Notes under the pieces: model-generated
What the model saw: only the letters and a program-made list of their open reading frames with translations
Database searches by the model: none
What the model was told of the DNA's origin: nothing
Translations under genes and position numbers: made by a program
Assembly (NCBI GenBank): GCA_003260075.1
Contig: QLIY01000074.1
Span: forward strand, 202,918-266,917
Length of the DNA: 64,000 nt
DNA from: Phallusia mammillata
Taxonomy: Eukaryota > Chordata > Ascidiacea > Phlebobranchia > Ascidiidae
Reading direction: 5' to 3'
Shown: positions 35,725 to 48,800 of the stretch, one piece after another
How the letters are laid out: each line of letters opens with the position of its first letter
Numbering within the stretch: the first letter of the stretch is position 1

Positions 35725-36774
35725 CAGAAGGAAAATAACAAAGATACTTGGGGAATTACCCATGGTCGGAAACAAGTTTACCTGGCCGAGCGTTTGCTCA
35801 GTAAGGTCGTTTATTTCCAAAAATAATTGGGTGATGGGGTTTCAACGACATATACGTTTAGGCTAAGCAAATACTTTGCCACGAGACTAGGGTTTCGGCT
35901 CATAGTCCGTAGGTGGTGCAACAGTTGCTAATGAATAAACGGAACTGTGTTGCTACGTAATTTTAAGGTTGTTTAAGGTCATTACCGTCGCTACCTGTAA
36001 TTTTGCAGGTGTTTTTGCAGTTTAGCACTAGTTTTGTGTGCCTAAGGTATGTGATGTGAAATGCACCATTAAAATTTGGGTTTTTCTTTTTGTTACTGGG
36101 TCTGGCACAGAACAAATAAAAATGGCAACTTTAGCTAAACCTACATAGGTTATATAATAATTTGTGTTGGTTTAAAACAATAAAAAATTGTTCCCTAGAC
36201 CATTGTGTAAAGTTGTTAGGTCGGTCATTTTCGGGAAAATTTGACAAAGTTTATGTCTTGGTCCAGTCTGCAGGCAGCACACTCGCTTCGATGTTTTTAA
36301 AAAAAAAGTTTTATGCTAATTTTTTTTTGGACTGCATGCAGAAATATAACATATAGTAGCTGGCCCTGTTTATTATTTGTGCTGTATCTGGTATAGAACG
36401 TTTTGCATGCAGAGATTATGCACATGTGACAAAATGGTCCTGCATGGTGCAGGCCTGAGATCTCGTCAGGAACTGCCATATTCTGCGCACTGGGTCATGG
36501 TTATAACAGTAAAGTCATAATGCTATTGTTGCTATTGCCGTGCATAGGCAGATAACTACCAAGTTAACATAGTTTGCTATACTTTGTTACAACCCATGAC
36601 TAGCCAGACTAAAAAGCCTACTGTACTTTAATCATATAATAATTCTCCCTGTATATGGATTAGTATGTGGTAACAACTACAAACAGTGTACCAGTCAATT
36701 GTTAAAATTAGTTTTTGAAACACAACTTATAATTTGTTTTTCATGGTAGTGTGCATAGAAACTGGTATGTTACA

Positions 36775-39700
36775 ATGGCCAATCCAGCATGTTTTGTGTA
36801 CAAATGCAACGCAAAGTTTGTTGAGTTCATTCAGAGTAATCCACAACTTTATAACGACGTCAAGTCTAACATTGGAAAACATGCAATTTTGAATGAGGTG
36901 TCAGTTAACAAACAAGGTATTGGAAAAGTGCGAGTGACACTGAAAAAGCCTGTAAGTCATAGTGTATGATTTTTTTTCAACAATATTTTTGGTTATTTTA
37001 CATAAAATGTAAATTGTATTGTGCTGGTTTTATATTTCCACACATTTTTTTTAAAATTTCTGTAAAAAAGGCCTGTTTTGTAATTAACCAGAATAAAAAA
37101 ATATCAGTAAAAACACAACACTACCCAGAAACATTTGTTCTCATAAATCAATCTATTTTAAAAAATTGTCTGGTTAAAACTCCTAAATGCATTCTATAGC
37201 TATTGTTGCTCTTGCAATATTAATAAAAATGTGGTTACAAAGCGTGTTGTTGTATTTTATCTGGATTGAAACCCATGTTTCAAATGTAATTTTTTTTGCA
37301 TGTTTAAGAATCAAACTGGTGCCAAGGGACAAACAATAAAAGCATTGGAGATGTTTTTTTCTCAATTTTCTTCCAAAACTTTCCCAATTACTGCAAATAT
37401 GCAATACTCGTGTACCAATCTGGACAGAGAAAATCAGAATTGTTCAATAAAATGGAACTTTTTAAATGGGCACGTCGTTGCAACCGGACGATCTGAGGAT
37501 GTGGAAAAATTTGCTGAAATGTTGGAAATGTTTCAGGCATCACCCAAAAAGATGCCAGTAAAAAATTCTAGAAGGTAAAATAAAACTAAAATTATAGAAT
37601 ACTCAATGTGTCTGCTGAATGCTCCTGTAGAGTGATTTTTAAATTAAAATCATTAAAACACAAGTTGGAAAATGTTTATTCCCAGGTTAAAATCAGTTTG
37701 ACAATCTTATAATGAACAAATATATTTCGCTAAAACGTATCTTCAGTGTCTTATTCATATAGAAAGATTATAACATGCAAGTTTCATATTTTCAGAAGCA
37801 AATCCAGCACAGATTTGAGTTCAATTGGCCTGTCATTGCCTTCACAAACATCCGGCAATAGGGGCAAAAATGAAATCTGTTTGGTTTATAATCCTCATGA
37901 TAGAAATGTGTTGCAATTTATTACTTCATACCATTTTTACTTCAAACAATTGGAACAACAATGTCGGCCATTTGGACGGATTGAATTGAATGTTGAGGAC
38001 GGCAAAGTCAATATTTTTCGTCAGCAAAAAGTATGTTGTAGTATTGGTAATATTAGATTTGTTTGAGATTTTTATTAATTTTAACATTACAGTTTATGTT
38101 TGCATGATCAAATAAGGAATTAACCTGCACACGACTGTTGAGAAAACATGACCTGTACTCACAATTCCATTATAATGTCTGTTTAAGTACTGTAGATGTT
38201 TTATTTAGATTCTGTGTTAAGTAGCAATGCCAAAATACACTATCGGCAATCTCATTATTGTATTTTGTGTACAATGTAAAAATGTACATTTATATATATA
38301 TGGAGGCATTGGGTAATGTGATTTAAAAGAGCATTTAAAAAAATACATGTGTTTTATTTTTAGTATGATCCTTCTATTCGAGCGGAATGCTTTTCTGTTA
38401 TTGCCGCCTTTTTGAGTCGCTTTTCTAGTGTAACATGGCGGTCTGATGTGGATAGATTGAAAGAGTTGTATGCTGCTCGAAAAGAGCTTTTTAAAAAGCC
38501 TGGACCACAAGGTCATCCTCAGGTTGTAGCAAGTTTTGATCAAACAGGAAAACTAACTGTATGTGGTGAAAGAGGATTGGTTCGTGATACAATGGAGACC
38601 ATTAAATACAGCTTGTAAGTAGCTTAATACGCTAGGAAGTAGCTCCATTTTTGCATGGTGATTTTTCTTTCGGTTCATATTACCACTGAAAAACAAATTT
38701 GCCTATTGTTATTATGGATCCTTTTTTCTGAAAGGAACAAATATTGTGTGTTTTTGTTTCTTTTTCTGGCTAATGCTGGTTTGTTCCACCTGTTTAGACA
38801 CAAATACAAGCCCTAATGTGCTGAAAACTGAATGTTAAATATAGTAAGCCCACATGTTTGTGCTTCTGATACAGGGTTGTATATTTCATTACTTCCACAT
38901 AAAATAAACATGTAAAACAATATTTTATGTCAAGTGCCATTTGTTGCACAAACTGATTATATGCCATTCCTTGAACCTGTGTTACACAGTCATTAGTACT
39001 ATATCTGCTTGGCTATGACATGGCAGTAGATAATTGCAGGTTTAAGAGTTACTTAATGTGAAACACAGTCAAGACTAATTGGTGCATCTGTGCCAATTTG
39101 TTCATGTTTAATGTTCTTTATTACTACCAGACTTGCTAATAATGTAAAATAACCATGGACAAGAAGTAACAAAGCTTAGTTTAAATTTAGTAAATACATT
39201 TATTGCTTTTATGCATTTGTCCTTCCAAACATAAAAATTATTGCATGCTATTATTATTGCTACAAATATGCATGATGTGCGGTGTTAAATGTTGTGTAAA
39301 TGTGGGAGTCCAGATAAAATTAGGTAGCAAATGTAATTCCGTTGTAAATGTGGCAAAAGATGTATGTAGATGAGCATTGAATAGAATGAGATATACTTAA
39401 ATTGCATATGAATAACAAAGCCACCTTTCTAGTTAATCATTGATAATGAAACGCATTTAGACACACATTGTATCCTTTATTTCTTTGTTTAACTTTATCA
39501 TGTAAATATTTTACTACTAAATTGGGCATATTAAAAATTGATTAAAAAATTGGCAGTCAATAATTTGTATTGTTTGCAGATCATTGGGTCATTGTGAGCC
39601 TGAACCATTTTTGTATCAGCGTCAGGGTCAAATTTTTATGGAGGTTTTGAAGTTTGTTGTTCGAAATCCAATTGAACGCAATGCATTGGACCAATTTGTA

Positions 39701-40344
39701 TCCAAATTCGGTACCTTTGATATTGTACCAAACACCAAAACTCCAGAAGGGATTGCAATCAAGGTTTGTCATAGAAAATAACAATAATGTTTTGTAGTGG
39801 CCTTTACATATTTTTAAAGACTTTACTTTGCCAGTATGATTTGCCGGAACAGATTTTAAACAAGTTTTTCTTTGCCAAAAGGTTTAAATAATACATCAAA
39901 ACGCTCTATTTGGACCATTATTTTCCTCATTAAACTTACGAACATATTCTAATAATACATGCCTAATTTTTGTTTCAGTCAAAACTAAACAATGGTCAAT
40001 TGATTGCTGAAATGAACACATTTTTTAATGGGTACATTTGTGTTTATCATACTTATGATGAGCGCAATCTTCAAGAGGCACGAGAAAAGTTTCCCAATGT
40101 GTTTGATGGTCTCCCCCCCCCCCTACATTTGTGTTTATCATACTTATGATGAGCGCAATCTTCAAGAGGCAAGAGAAAAGTTTCCCAATGTGTTCGACGG
40201 TCTTAAGCACTTGGGTGTGTACATTCGTTGGATAAATGCACCACAGGTGATGATAGTTGGTTCAGAACCCAAAGTGCAGTCTGCAATTTTGGTAATTGAA
40301 GATGCAGTAAGAAATGTGGTATCAAATCAACCAACACCAACAAG
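36775..40344 (+). CDS. PARP14: PARP14-like exons 1-6: N-terminal KH-like modules
   Basis: Six exons (36775-36951, 37309-37574, 37796-38030, 38364-38614, 39580-39763, 39979-40344) encode repeating alpha/beta units of roughly 70-80 residues. Examples are FVYKCNAKFVEFIQ, EICLVYNPHDRNVLQFI, FLYQRQGQIFMEVLKFVV and YIRWINAPQVMIVGSEPKVQ. Alternating units resemble KH-type modules, which bind nucleic acid in related proteins, as in the long N-terminal part of PARP14. I see no N-terminal RRM of the vertebrate type. Exon 6 is interrupted by a poly-C join that repeats about 80 bp; removing one copy restores an exon of 275 nt in phase. The intron after exon 4 (38615-39579) holds nothing recognisable. Confidence 0.75.
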
Positions 40345-43300
40345 GTGTGTATGTTTTTTTTGAGATTTTCTTCTAGGTTTACATATAACTCTTGACATCA
40401 ATCATTACCTACCAATAAATTACTTAAAACGTGTTTGTCAGCCAGTTTTCTTTGTGGTTTATGCCCAGTTGTGGCATCAAACAAAATATGTGAGGGATAG
40501 CTTTTTAGGATGTTACCCCCAACAAAGTGGAGTGCCATTGGATGGCTACACTGGCCAAACAGCCAATGTCACTGGTTGCACTGATTAGACCTTACAGTGT
40601 GCACTGTCTGCTGCTTACTATAAAGTAATTCTACACATTTTAGGTAAAAAAGTGAAATAACATCCCCCCCCCCCAAGCCAATACGACATATCTTCGGTCA
40701 AAACAGTATGCACTGTCTGCTGCTTACCTAATTTTACACATTTTAGGTTAAAAAGTGAAATAACATGCAAAAGTTTAGAATCGCTGGACAAGAATTGAAA
40801 AGTAGTTTAAATAACAACAAAACTGCTGGAGAGATTATTTAAAGTAAAGCTTGTTTTTGTAAGTTTGTGCAAAATGTTTTTCCAAATTGGTCTTAATGGC
40901 TAATGCAAACCTCCCATTGAACTGTCTTGATATTTTTATGACCTGTTTGTTTTACACAGCTCTGTGTAAATTATGTTTCCATTTTTGCTCTGACATTAAA
41001 TAATCTAATTTTTTTGCAGGAGAACAAGCAACGACAGTTCAGAATGCAATCCATTTGTTTACCAAAAATCGGGTCCACAGTTTCGTGCCATTTTAAAGTT
41101 TGTTTTTTGCAATACTGAAGAAACCCAAAAACTTCAACAGGCAGTGAGGGGTATTGCCCGATATGAAGCAGTTCCAAGCATTCAAAAACCTACTGCCCTA
41201 AAACTTCACCCAATGCCAAATTTGGTAAATAAAAGCAAATTGTTAATTTTTCATTTTTTTATAGTAGCATTTTACTTCAAAAATGAACGTTTTTTTCCAG
41301 TGTATGATCAATTATTATATATCCGAATAAAACCTGGTTTAAACACAATCAAATAAATTAAGAAACAAAATGTTGTACAGAATTGGTATTAAAGTAGCAT
41401 AGATGTTTTGTTACAAAAAAGTCAAAACTGATTTCAAAATTGGCTAAAAAATGGTAATTTAGTTGTGATATAAAATATTTGATAACTTAAAATATAAATT
41501 GCATAAACTTTTTTCTTGGAAAGCTACTTTTATGTTACTTCCAAAAGATAAAAGCAGTAAATAGTAAATAATGAAACAATAATATAGTCCCTACTGTTAT
41601 GTACAGACTGACCATTTTTATCAAACTATCGGGCCAATCATAAAGAATTTTTTTGGTGAGTATGCTTCTATGGAAAAGACATATGATGCTATTCAAGTAC
41701 AAAATGCAAGAAAAAATATTCCAAGTTCATTTTGGGAGCTACAGCATCAGCATACATATTCTGTATGGAAAGGAAACACATTTGCTGTCACTGGAGTAAA
41801 GGAACATGTACAAACTGTGCTAGACATGGTTGAAANCTTTTTCCAATTTTGTGCTGTCCGAAGCTGATATTGGCATAAAGTTGCTCGTATTCTTATGGTG
41901 TAAATCGGTCTTCGGTACTCGCACGTTGGTATCAAAAACTGAGACAAAATATTTCGATACTGAGTACGAGTATCGATACCACTGAAATCGTTCGATACCA
42001 TCGATACCGGGACCGAGTACTCGTCCCATCACTAATAACATGCAAAAATTTAGAAGCACTAGACAGGAATTGAAATTTAGTTCAAACAACAACAAAACTG
42101 CTGCAAAGATTGTATGAAGTAATGCTTTTATTTTTGTAAACATGTGTAAAACGTTTTTGCAAATTGGTGTTAATGGTAAAAGCAATACTAGACCTCCTAT
42201 TAAACTGTCTAGATAATTTGTTTTACATAGCTTTGTGTAAACTTTATGTGTCAATGTTTGCTCTGATGTTACACAATAGAATTTTTTGCAGGAGAACAAG
42301 TAGCGACAATTCAGAATACAATCCATTTGTTTACCAAAAATCGGGTCCACAATTTGCTGCCATTTTAAAGTTTGTACTTTGTAACGCTGAGGAAACTCAA
42401 AAACTTCGACAGGCAGTGAGGGGCATTGCCAGATATGAAGCAGTTCCAAATATTAAAAAACCCACTGCACTAAAACTTCACCCAATGCCAAATCTGGTAA
42501 ATATATGTTTTGCAATTTGTACATTTTTTATTTTTTATTAGTAGTATTTTACCTCAATATCAAAAGCATTTTGCAGTGTTAGTCAGCTGTTATAACCGAA
42601 TAATACCTGGTTTTGAACACAATTAAATAAGTTAAAGAAAGTAAATATTGTACAAAATTGGTATTAAAGTAGCATAGATATTTTGTCATACAAAAGTCAA
42701 AATTAATGTCAAAATTGTTAAAAAATGGTAATTTGATATATGGTATAGAATATTTGGCAACTTTTATAAACGAATTCTTAGGAAAGCTACCCTTGTGTTA
42801 CTTTAAAAGATAGAAGCAGTAAATAGTGCAAAATGAAATTCAAAAATATTGCAGTCATTATTCTTATACACAGACTGACCCTTTTCATCCAACTATTGGG
42901 CCAACCATAAAGAATTTTTTTGGCGCTTATTCATCTATGGAAAAGACATATGATGCTGCCCCCCCCCCAATATAGTCCCTACTGTTATGTACAGACTGAC
43001 CATTTTTATCAAACTATCGGGCCAATCATAAAGAATTTTTTTGGTGAGTATGCTTCTATGGAAAAGACATATGATGCTATTCAAGTACAAAATGCAAGAA
43101 AAAATATTCCAAGTTCATTTTGGGAGCTACAGCATCAGCATACATATTCTGTATGGAAAGGAAACACATTTGCTGTCACTGGAGTAAAGGAACATGTACA
43201 AACTGTGCTAGACATGGTTGAAAACATGATCAAGGTTTCTGGGGGGTAAGAAAATTCCTAGTTTTTGTTTTACTTTGCAAAGCAAAAAAGTGGGTAGTAC

Positions 43301-45741
43301 TGGCATACCTGGTTGCTACAACTTGAACTATTAAGGTTTTTATTCACAAAACCCAATATTGATTGGCTGTATGTTTTTTCTTTGTGTTAAAAATCGAAGA
43401 AAATCAAATTATAATTTTCTGCATAAAAAATAGTTTGATGTGAAATGATTGTTACAACATACAATTGATGCATGGCTTTTCAACTCCACAAACTAGAGAC
43501 CTGTAAAATTGCTTCACAGTATTAAATAAATATGTCTGTTTATACATAGGAATGGGTCAAAACTGCAAATGTTTTGTTTGTTCGAACACCAAGCATCTCA
43601 TGTTAATGCATCTTATATTAATGCTCGCTGTTTGATTGAGCATGCTCAGTGTATTGTGATGTCACAAACATACCCAAGTCCATGCTAGTTTTGCACCTTT
43701 ACGTCTTTAGCGGTGTTTTGATCCATACAGGTCTCTGTGTTTCTCCACAATCAAAAGCATTTAAAAAATGGTCATTTATGTTCTTTGCTACCCTTTCAAA
43801 CACTGGTTTCTGTTTATAAGCATAGCATTAACATGCCAATTTAATTCTCAGTCTGTTTGTTCAGCTGTTTGGCCGAGCACTAAAAACGGCTGGCTTGGTC
43901 AGGCTCATTGCTATATATATGTTTAGTCAGCTATTGTGTTAACCAGGTTACATAAACATAACTATGTGATTGTTTGTTTGTACTATTGTAAATCAACTTG
44001 GGTTTGTTCCTTAAAATATAGGCCCCCCCCCCAAGTTCAAGTTCCAAAGAAACAAAAAGTAGCAGTCCAACTGAAAGTCAACCAGCCACTGAGAAGTTCC
44101 CTTATGTGCCACCAAAAAAACATCAAGATAATTTACTTTTCATGATCACACATGGCACATTAAGAACTAAACTGAATGAAGCTTGTCAGGATGTATGCAA
44201 GATCTCTGGTAAAAAAATCCCAGTGTACCTTACACCAACACACACACAGGTAAAGCACCAAACCTCCATGTTTTTAGTGATTTTTTAATAGTCTATTGAA
44301 TTTTTTGACCCAGTAATATCATATATTGAGCATACTTGCTTTTTATACAACCATACATAGTAACTTTGTATTTAATACATGTTTTGTTTATTGTGCCAGT
44401 TGAAGTCACAAAATTAAATATTCAGCACTAGGCTTGTTCCGAAAGCTACAAAACAATTGCTTCTAAAACATACTTTTGACTTCTTAGGACATGGACAAAC
44501 CAACGTTTATGAAGCACTCAACAGCCAAAATTAAAGAATTTTTATCTGATTTTGTGATGGAAAGTGTGGAAGTTGGTTCCGACAACATTAAATCTTTTCA
44601 AACTAATCGGCCACAGTGGCTTGCAGATTTGTTTCAGGACAAGACCAAAGTTGCTGGATATAAGTAAAAACATTTAATTTGACTAAACTAATTTCTAAGT
44701 GTGACATTGTTTTGTTGGTGTCCGCCACCCGAGCCCCCCCCCCGCTAGACATGGTTGAAAACATGATCAAGGTTTCTGGGGGGTAAGAAAAATACTTCCA
44801 TTTGTGTGTTTTACTTCTAAAATGGTTTGGTTCGTAGGTTTTTTTTTTTTTTTAAATGCAGCCCTTTGTCCCTACCTACCATAGAAAATTCTGTTTATTA
44901 CAACTGCAAAACCCTATGCTTTTTATTGTAATAAACCAGAATATGCAAATAAGCAATATTTACTTATGATAGGCTACAACTTTGTGGTTTAGTATGAGAT
45001 AAAACATAATTTATAACCTATCCAATTTGTCAGGATAATAAAGACGGTTTGATGTGAAGTATTTCAATTTTATGATCATTAAATACATATTAGCTTACAC
45101 ATTTAATAAATAACACAAAAGTTAGATGAATTCCTCACAAAAAGCATTATCAGTGTAAAAATCTTACACCTTACAACAGAAAGTTTTTTTAAACATCAAC
45201 TAGGTATATCTTAGCCAACTTGGATGTTTTTGACTTGGTTCTTTTTTAGATCAAGTTCCAATGAAATGAAAAGTGGCCAAACCAAAGATCAACAAGCCAC
45301 AGAAATGATAGACTATCTGCCACCCCAAAAACACCATGCAAATTTGATTTTTATAATGACACGTGGAGTGTTGAAAACCAAACTGAACGAAGCTTGCAAA
45401 GATATATGTCGTGTTTCTAGTAGCAAAATGCCTTTACATCTGACACCGACACATGGACAGGTATGTTGCTTCTTTTTTTCTTGCTTATAGTTTTACAACA
45501 CTATAAACCTTTACTAATTTTTGCGCCCTATAAAATAATACTGTACCAAATCTTCGTATCATACCAACGATTTTAGGCATAACTTTAATTTACTGATCAA
45601 TAGCATATGCTGGTAATTGCACATCTGGGTTTATTACTTAAACCAATTACCACTACCCAGGGCACTTTCCGTACTAGTTCATTGTGGCAATAAAAACTAT
45701 ATATATATATTTTTTAAAGTATGTATATTTTGGATGGACCA

Positions 45742-45809
<68 letters not shown>

Positions 45810-48800
45810 TTGTACTTTTTTAACTTAAGGACTATATATATAAATAAACTTTCTTCTTTTAGGACATGAATCCAGGAACTTTGAAAAAACATGCCAGTGC
45901 TAAAATTAAAGAATTTTTAGCTGATTTTGTGATGGAAAGTGTAGAAGTTGGCTCAGACACGATTAAATCTTTCAAATTGAACCAACCACAGTGGCTTTCA
46001 GAATTGAAACAGGACAAGAGCAAAGCTGTCGGATACCAGTAAGAAAAACACTTTTGTTATTTCTTTCTTCAAAGTTGTGTTGTTTTTTGTTAGCTGACAA
46101 TCATCATGAATCTATAATCAGTTTTTTTGGCAATTGTTTAAATAAGTTCTTTGTGAATTTGGAAATGTGCAAGGCCTACAACAGTTGACATCTGAAGGTT
46201 TCTGATTATTATTAACTACTTTGATTTGTTTTTACTCGTAATGGTGGATTTAGTTATCAGGATTCATGATACAATAATGTGACATTTGTGTAATATAGCA
46301 CCTGTAATTTACGAAATAAAACAGTTGCATGTGAACAACTCCAGTAGAAAATTTGTGATAAAGTATGAATACTTTCAGATTGTTAAGCTGTGGACAGTGC
46401 GCACTGTTTCAACCTATAAGGTCTCATCTCATCAAGAGATTGGTCATATGAGCTAATGTAGCCACCTTATGGCACAGTTTGTTGGGAGTAACAGGCTGAA
46501 AACCATAACTCACCAATTTTGTTCAATACCACCACTGGGCATAAACAAAAAAAAACTGGTTCAATACGCAAGCAACTGTTTGGAAAAGTAATTTTGGCTC
46601 AGTGTCACTTAATATTAAAGCATTGTACAAATACGTGATGCACATTTTGACCTAAAAGGTCTTTTTTATTTACTATTAGTTTCCTGCTTATTTTCAGGTA
46701 TGGTGAAGACTGCATCAGAGTTGGTGGACTAACAAAGGATGTAACATTTATTTGTGACAAAATTAGGGAACATTCTGACAGCTCAAGCAAACGCAAACCA
46801 TGCTCGAAAGACATTTGCAGGTCATAAATAGTATTTTCATGTTAATAACCCATTTATTTTGTTCCAAAAAGGGGATTCTGCATATCTCCAATATTTAAAC
46901 TTGAAAAATGTTGTTGTAGGATTCTAATCAATTGTGATGTCATCAAACAAGTGAATGAGATGTTTGCTGGTCAAGTCCAAGTCACATGCTCAATAGAAAA
47001 AGAGTTAGTTGAGTTCAAAGGTCAAAGCTTGTCAATCCAAGCTGCTGAAGAACAGATATCCAGCATGGTGATTTATTATTTTCTTCATATTAATTTAATA
47101 ATACTAATGGGAAATTTCTCGCAAACATTTTTCGTTTTGATCTAAACCCATAGAGTTTTACCTTAAGGAAAGACAAAACTTAAATGTATGTGAAAAAAAT
47201 TCAACAAAAAGTGCTGATCATGTTAAAGAAGCAAATAAAGTGTTTTTTACCATATCATAACACTTCACTCTTTTTAATAAAAGGTAATACAGTATTTGAT
47301 ACCAACTTAAACAATGTCTGAAAAGAGAAATGCACCAAACCAGTACTAATGTTTAAAACATACATTTACTATATGATAACATTTTATTCCAGTTTGATAT
47401 TGGTGCTGTGTATGGTTAAAACACATAAACAGGGTGTTACTTTATCACAGAAACTAATTGAGAGAAGTCCCCAACTTACAGAACTGAAGCATGATCTTCT
47501 AAAAGATATACTCCAAAAGCAAATCACCAAACATATCGATAAGATATACTCACAATTTGCTGAGGAGAATGTAAAAGGTAAATATTAGGGATGGGCCGAT
47601 CCAGGCCAGCACNTGGATGCATTCAAAGTTAAAGTAAGGTTTTATTAGGCAATAATAATACAAGGTGTGTCAGTTTGGAAGGACTCGGCCGAGCAGTTGC
47701 ACAAACTGACCCGAGCGTTAAATTTGCATATTCATGCCCTGCTAACATATGTAACTAGTGTTCTAAAGGGTGTTTATGAACAAAAACGAATGATTTTTCA
47801 AATGCACTAGATGGTGGAAAAACGCGTACTTTATGAGCATGTACAGCTTAATGAAACACCGCCGGTGACGTAAGAGGCTTTGTAGAGCTAAAACGTAGAA
47901 AGAGGATTTTTTCGTGACGTCATAATGCACCGGGCGTGCTCGGCCGAGCACCGAGCATTAAAGTGAGATGCTCTGTGCTTGACCAAATAGAACATTTGCA
48001 GTTTTGGCACATCCCTAGTAAATATGGTCAACAAAATTTTGCGATCTTTTAATATTACTTAATTGCTAAAATTAAACCGTAAATGAATTAAGTTGCAAGT
48101 GTTTAAACTGAACCCTTCAACAGGCAGCATGATCATCAACATTTATGTAATTAAATAACTAAGAATGGAAAATATTTTCCTAGTAATGAAATCAGTCGAT
48201 AAATAGTTGAATTGAATTGATTTTTTTTTTGCTTGAAAGAAAACATAGCAACACAATGGCACTAAAACAGTTACCAAGCCGTAAATAGCTGTGCAACACT
48301 AACACTCTATAGAGTGTAAAACAGTGAAGGACACAATTGGTGGATAATGGCTAAACACACTGCAGCTACACCATACATTATTCCTTATGTTTTAATACAG
48401 CAGTATAACAAACATTCTATTTTAGGGGCTCTTGTTATTCGTGAGGATAAAGTGGTTCTTGTGGCAACTGACGGAAAAGACTTTGCACATGGTAGCAGTC
48501 TCCTTGAAAGGATTATTCACATGAACCTGGTGTCGATACCTGCAGACGCACAACGAGATTCACTTCCTGATTTGGTGAAAAATGTTTCCCAGGTTGATGA
48601 TATCCTTGTCGCTGAGAAGGTATGAGTTCAGTTAATTTATTTCGCTTGGTAAAAGAAAACATAGCGGCATAATTGCACTAAAACAATCACCAAGTCATAA
48701 ATAGCTGCGCAATGTTGAAACCTTATGGAGCACCAAACAGTTAGCTGCAGTATATTACTACATACAAGAGGGTTTCTGATGAAAATATTTTTTTCACAAT

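Larger units (their letters stand above)
34046..36774. promoter_or_regulatory. Shared head-to-head upstream region of the KIAA2012-like and PARP14-like genes
   Basis: Two divergent start codons (34045 minus, 36775 plus) face away from this 2.7-kb gap. It contains three CCAAT pentamers (35701-35705, 35706-35710, 35720-35724) and a full CRE palindrome TGACGTCA (35326-35333). Either promoter, or both, may use them. The part from 34160 to 35060 holds two duplicated blocks at poly-C joins and no convincing exon. A possible non-coding first exon of the plus-strand gene ends at 36046 (CCTAAG then GTATGT). Confidence 0.5.

Noticed and set aside
41820..42449. Long minus-strand reading frame of 209 codons
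   Set aside because: It is the antisense shadow of PARP14-like exon 7b and its intron, with no domain.
45617..45892. Proline- or glycine-run open reading frames here and at 3756-4313, 34160-34405 and 51172-51501
   Set aside because: They exist only because a poly-C run has no stop codons. No splice or start context supports them.
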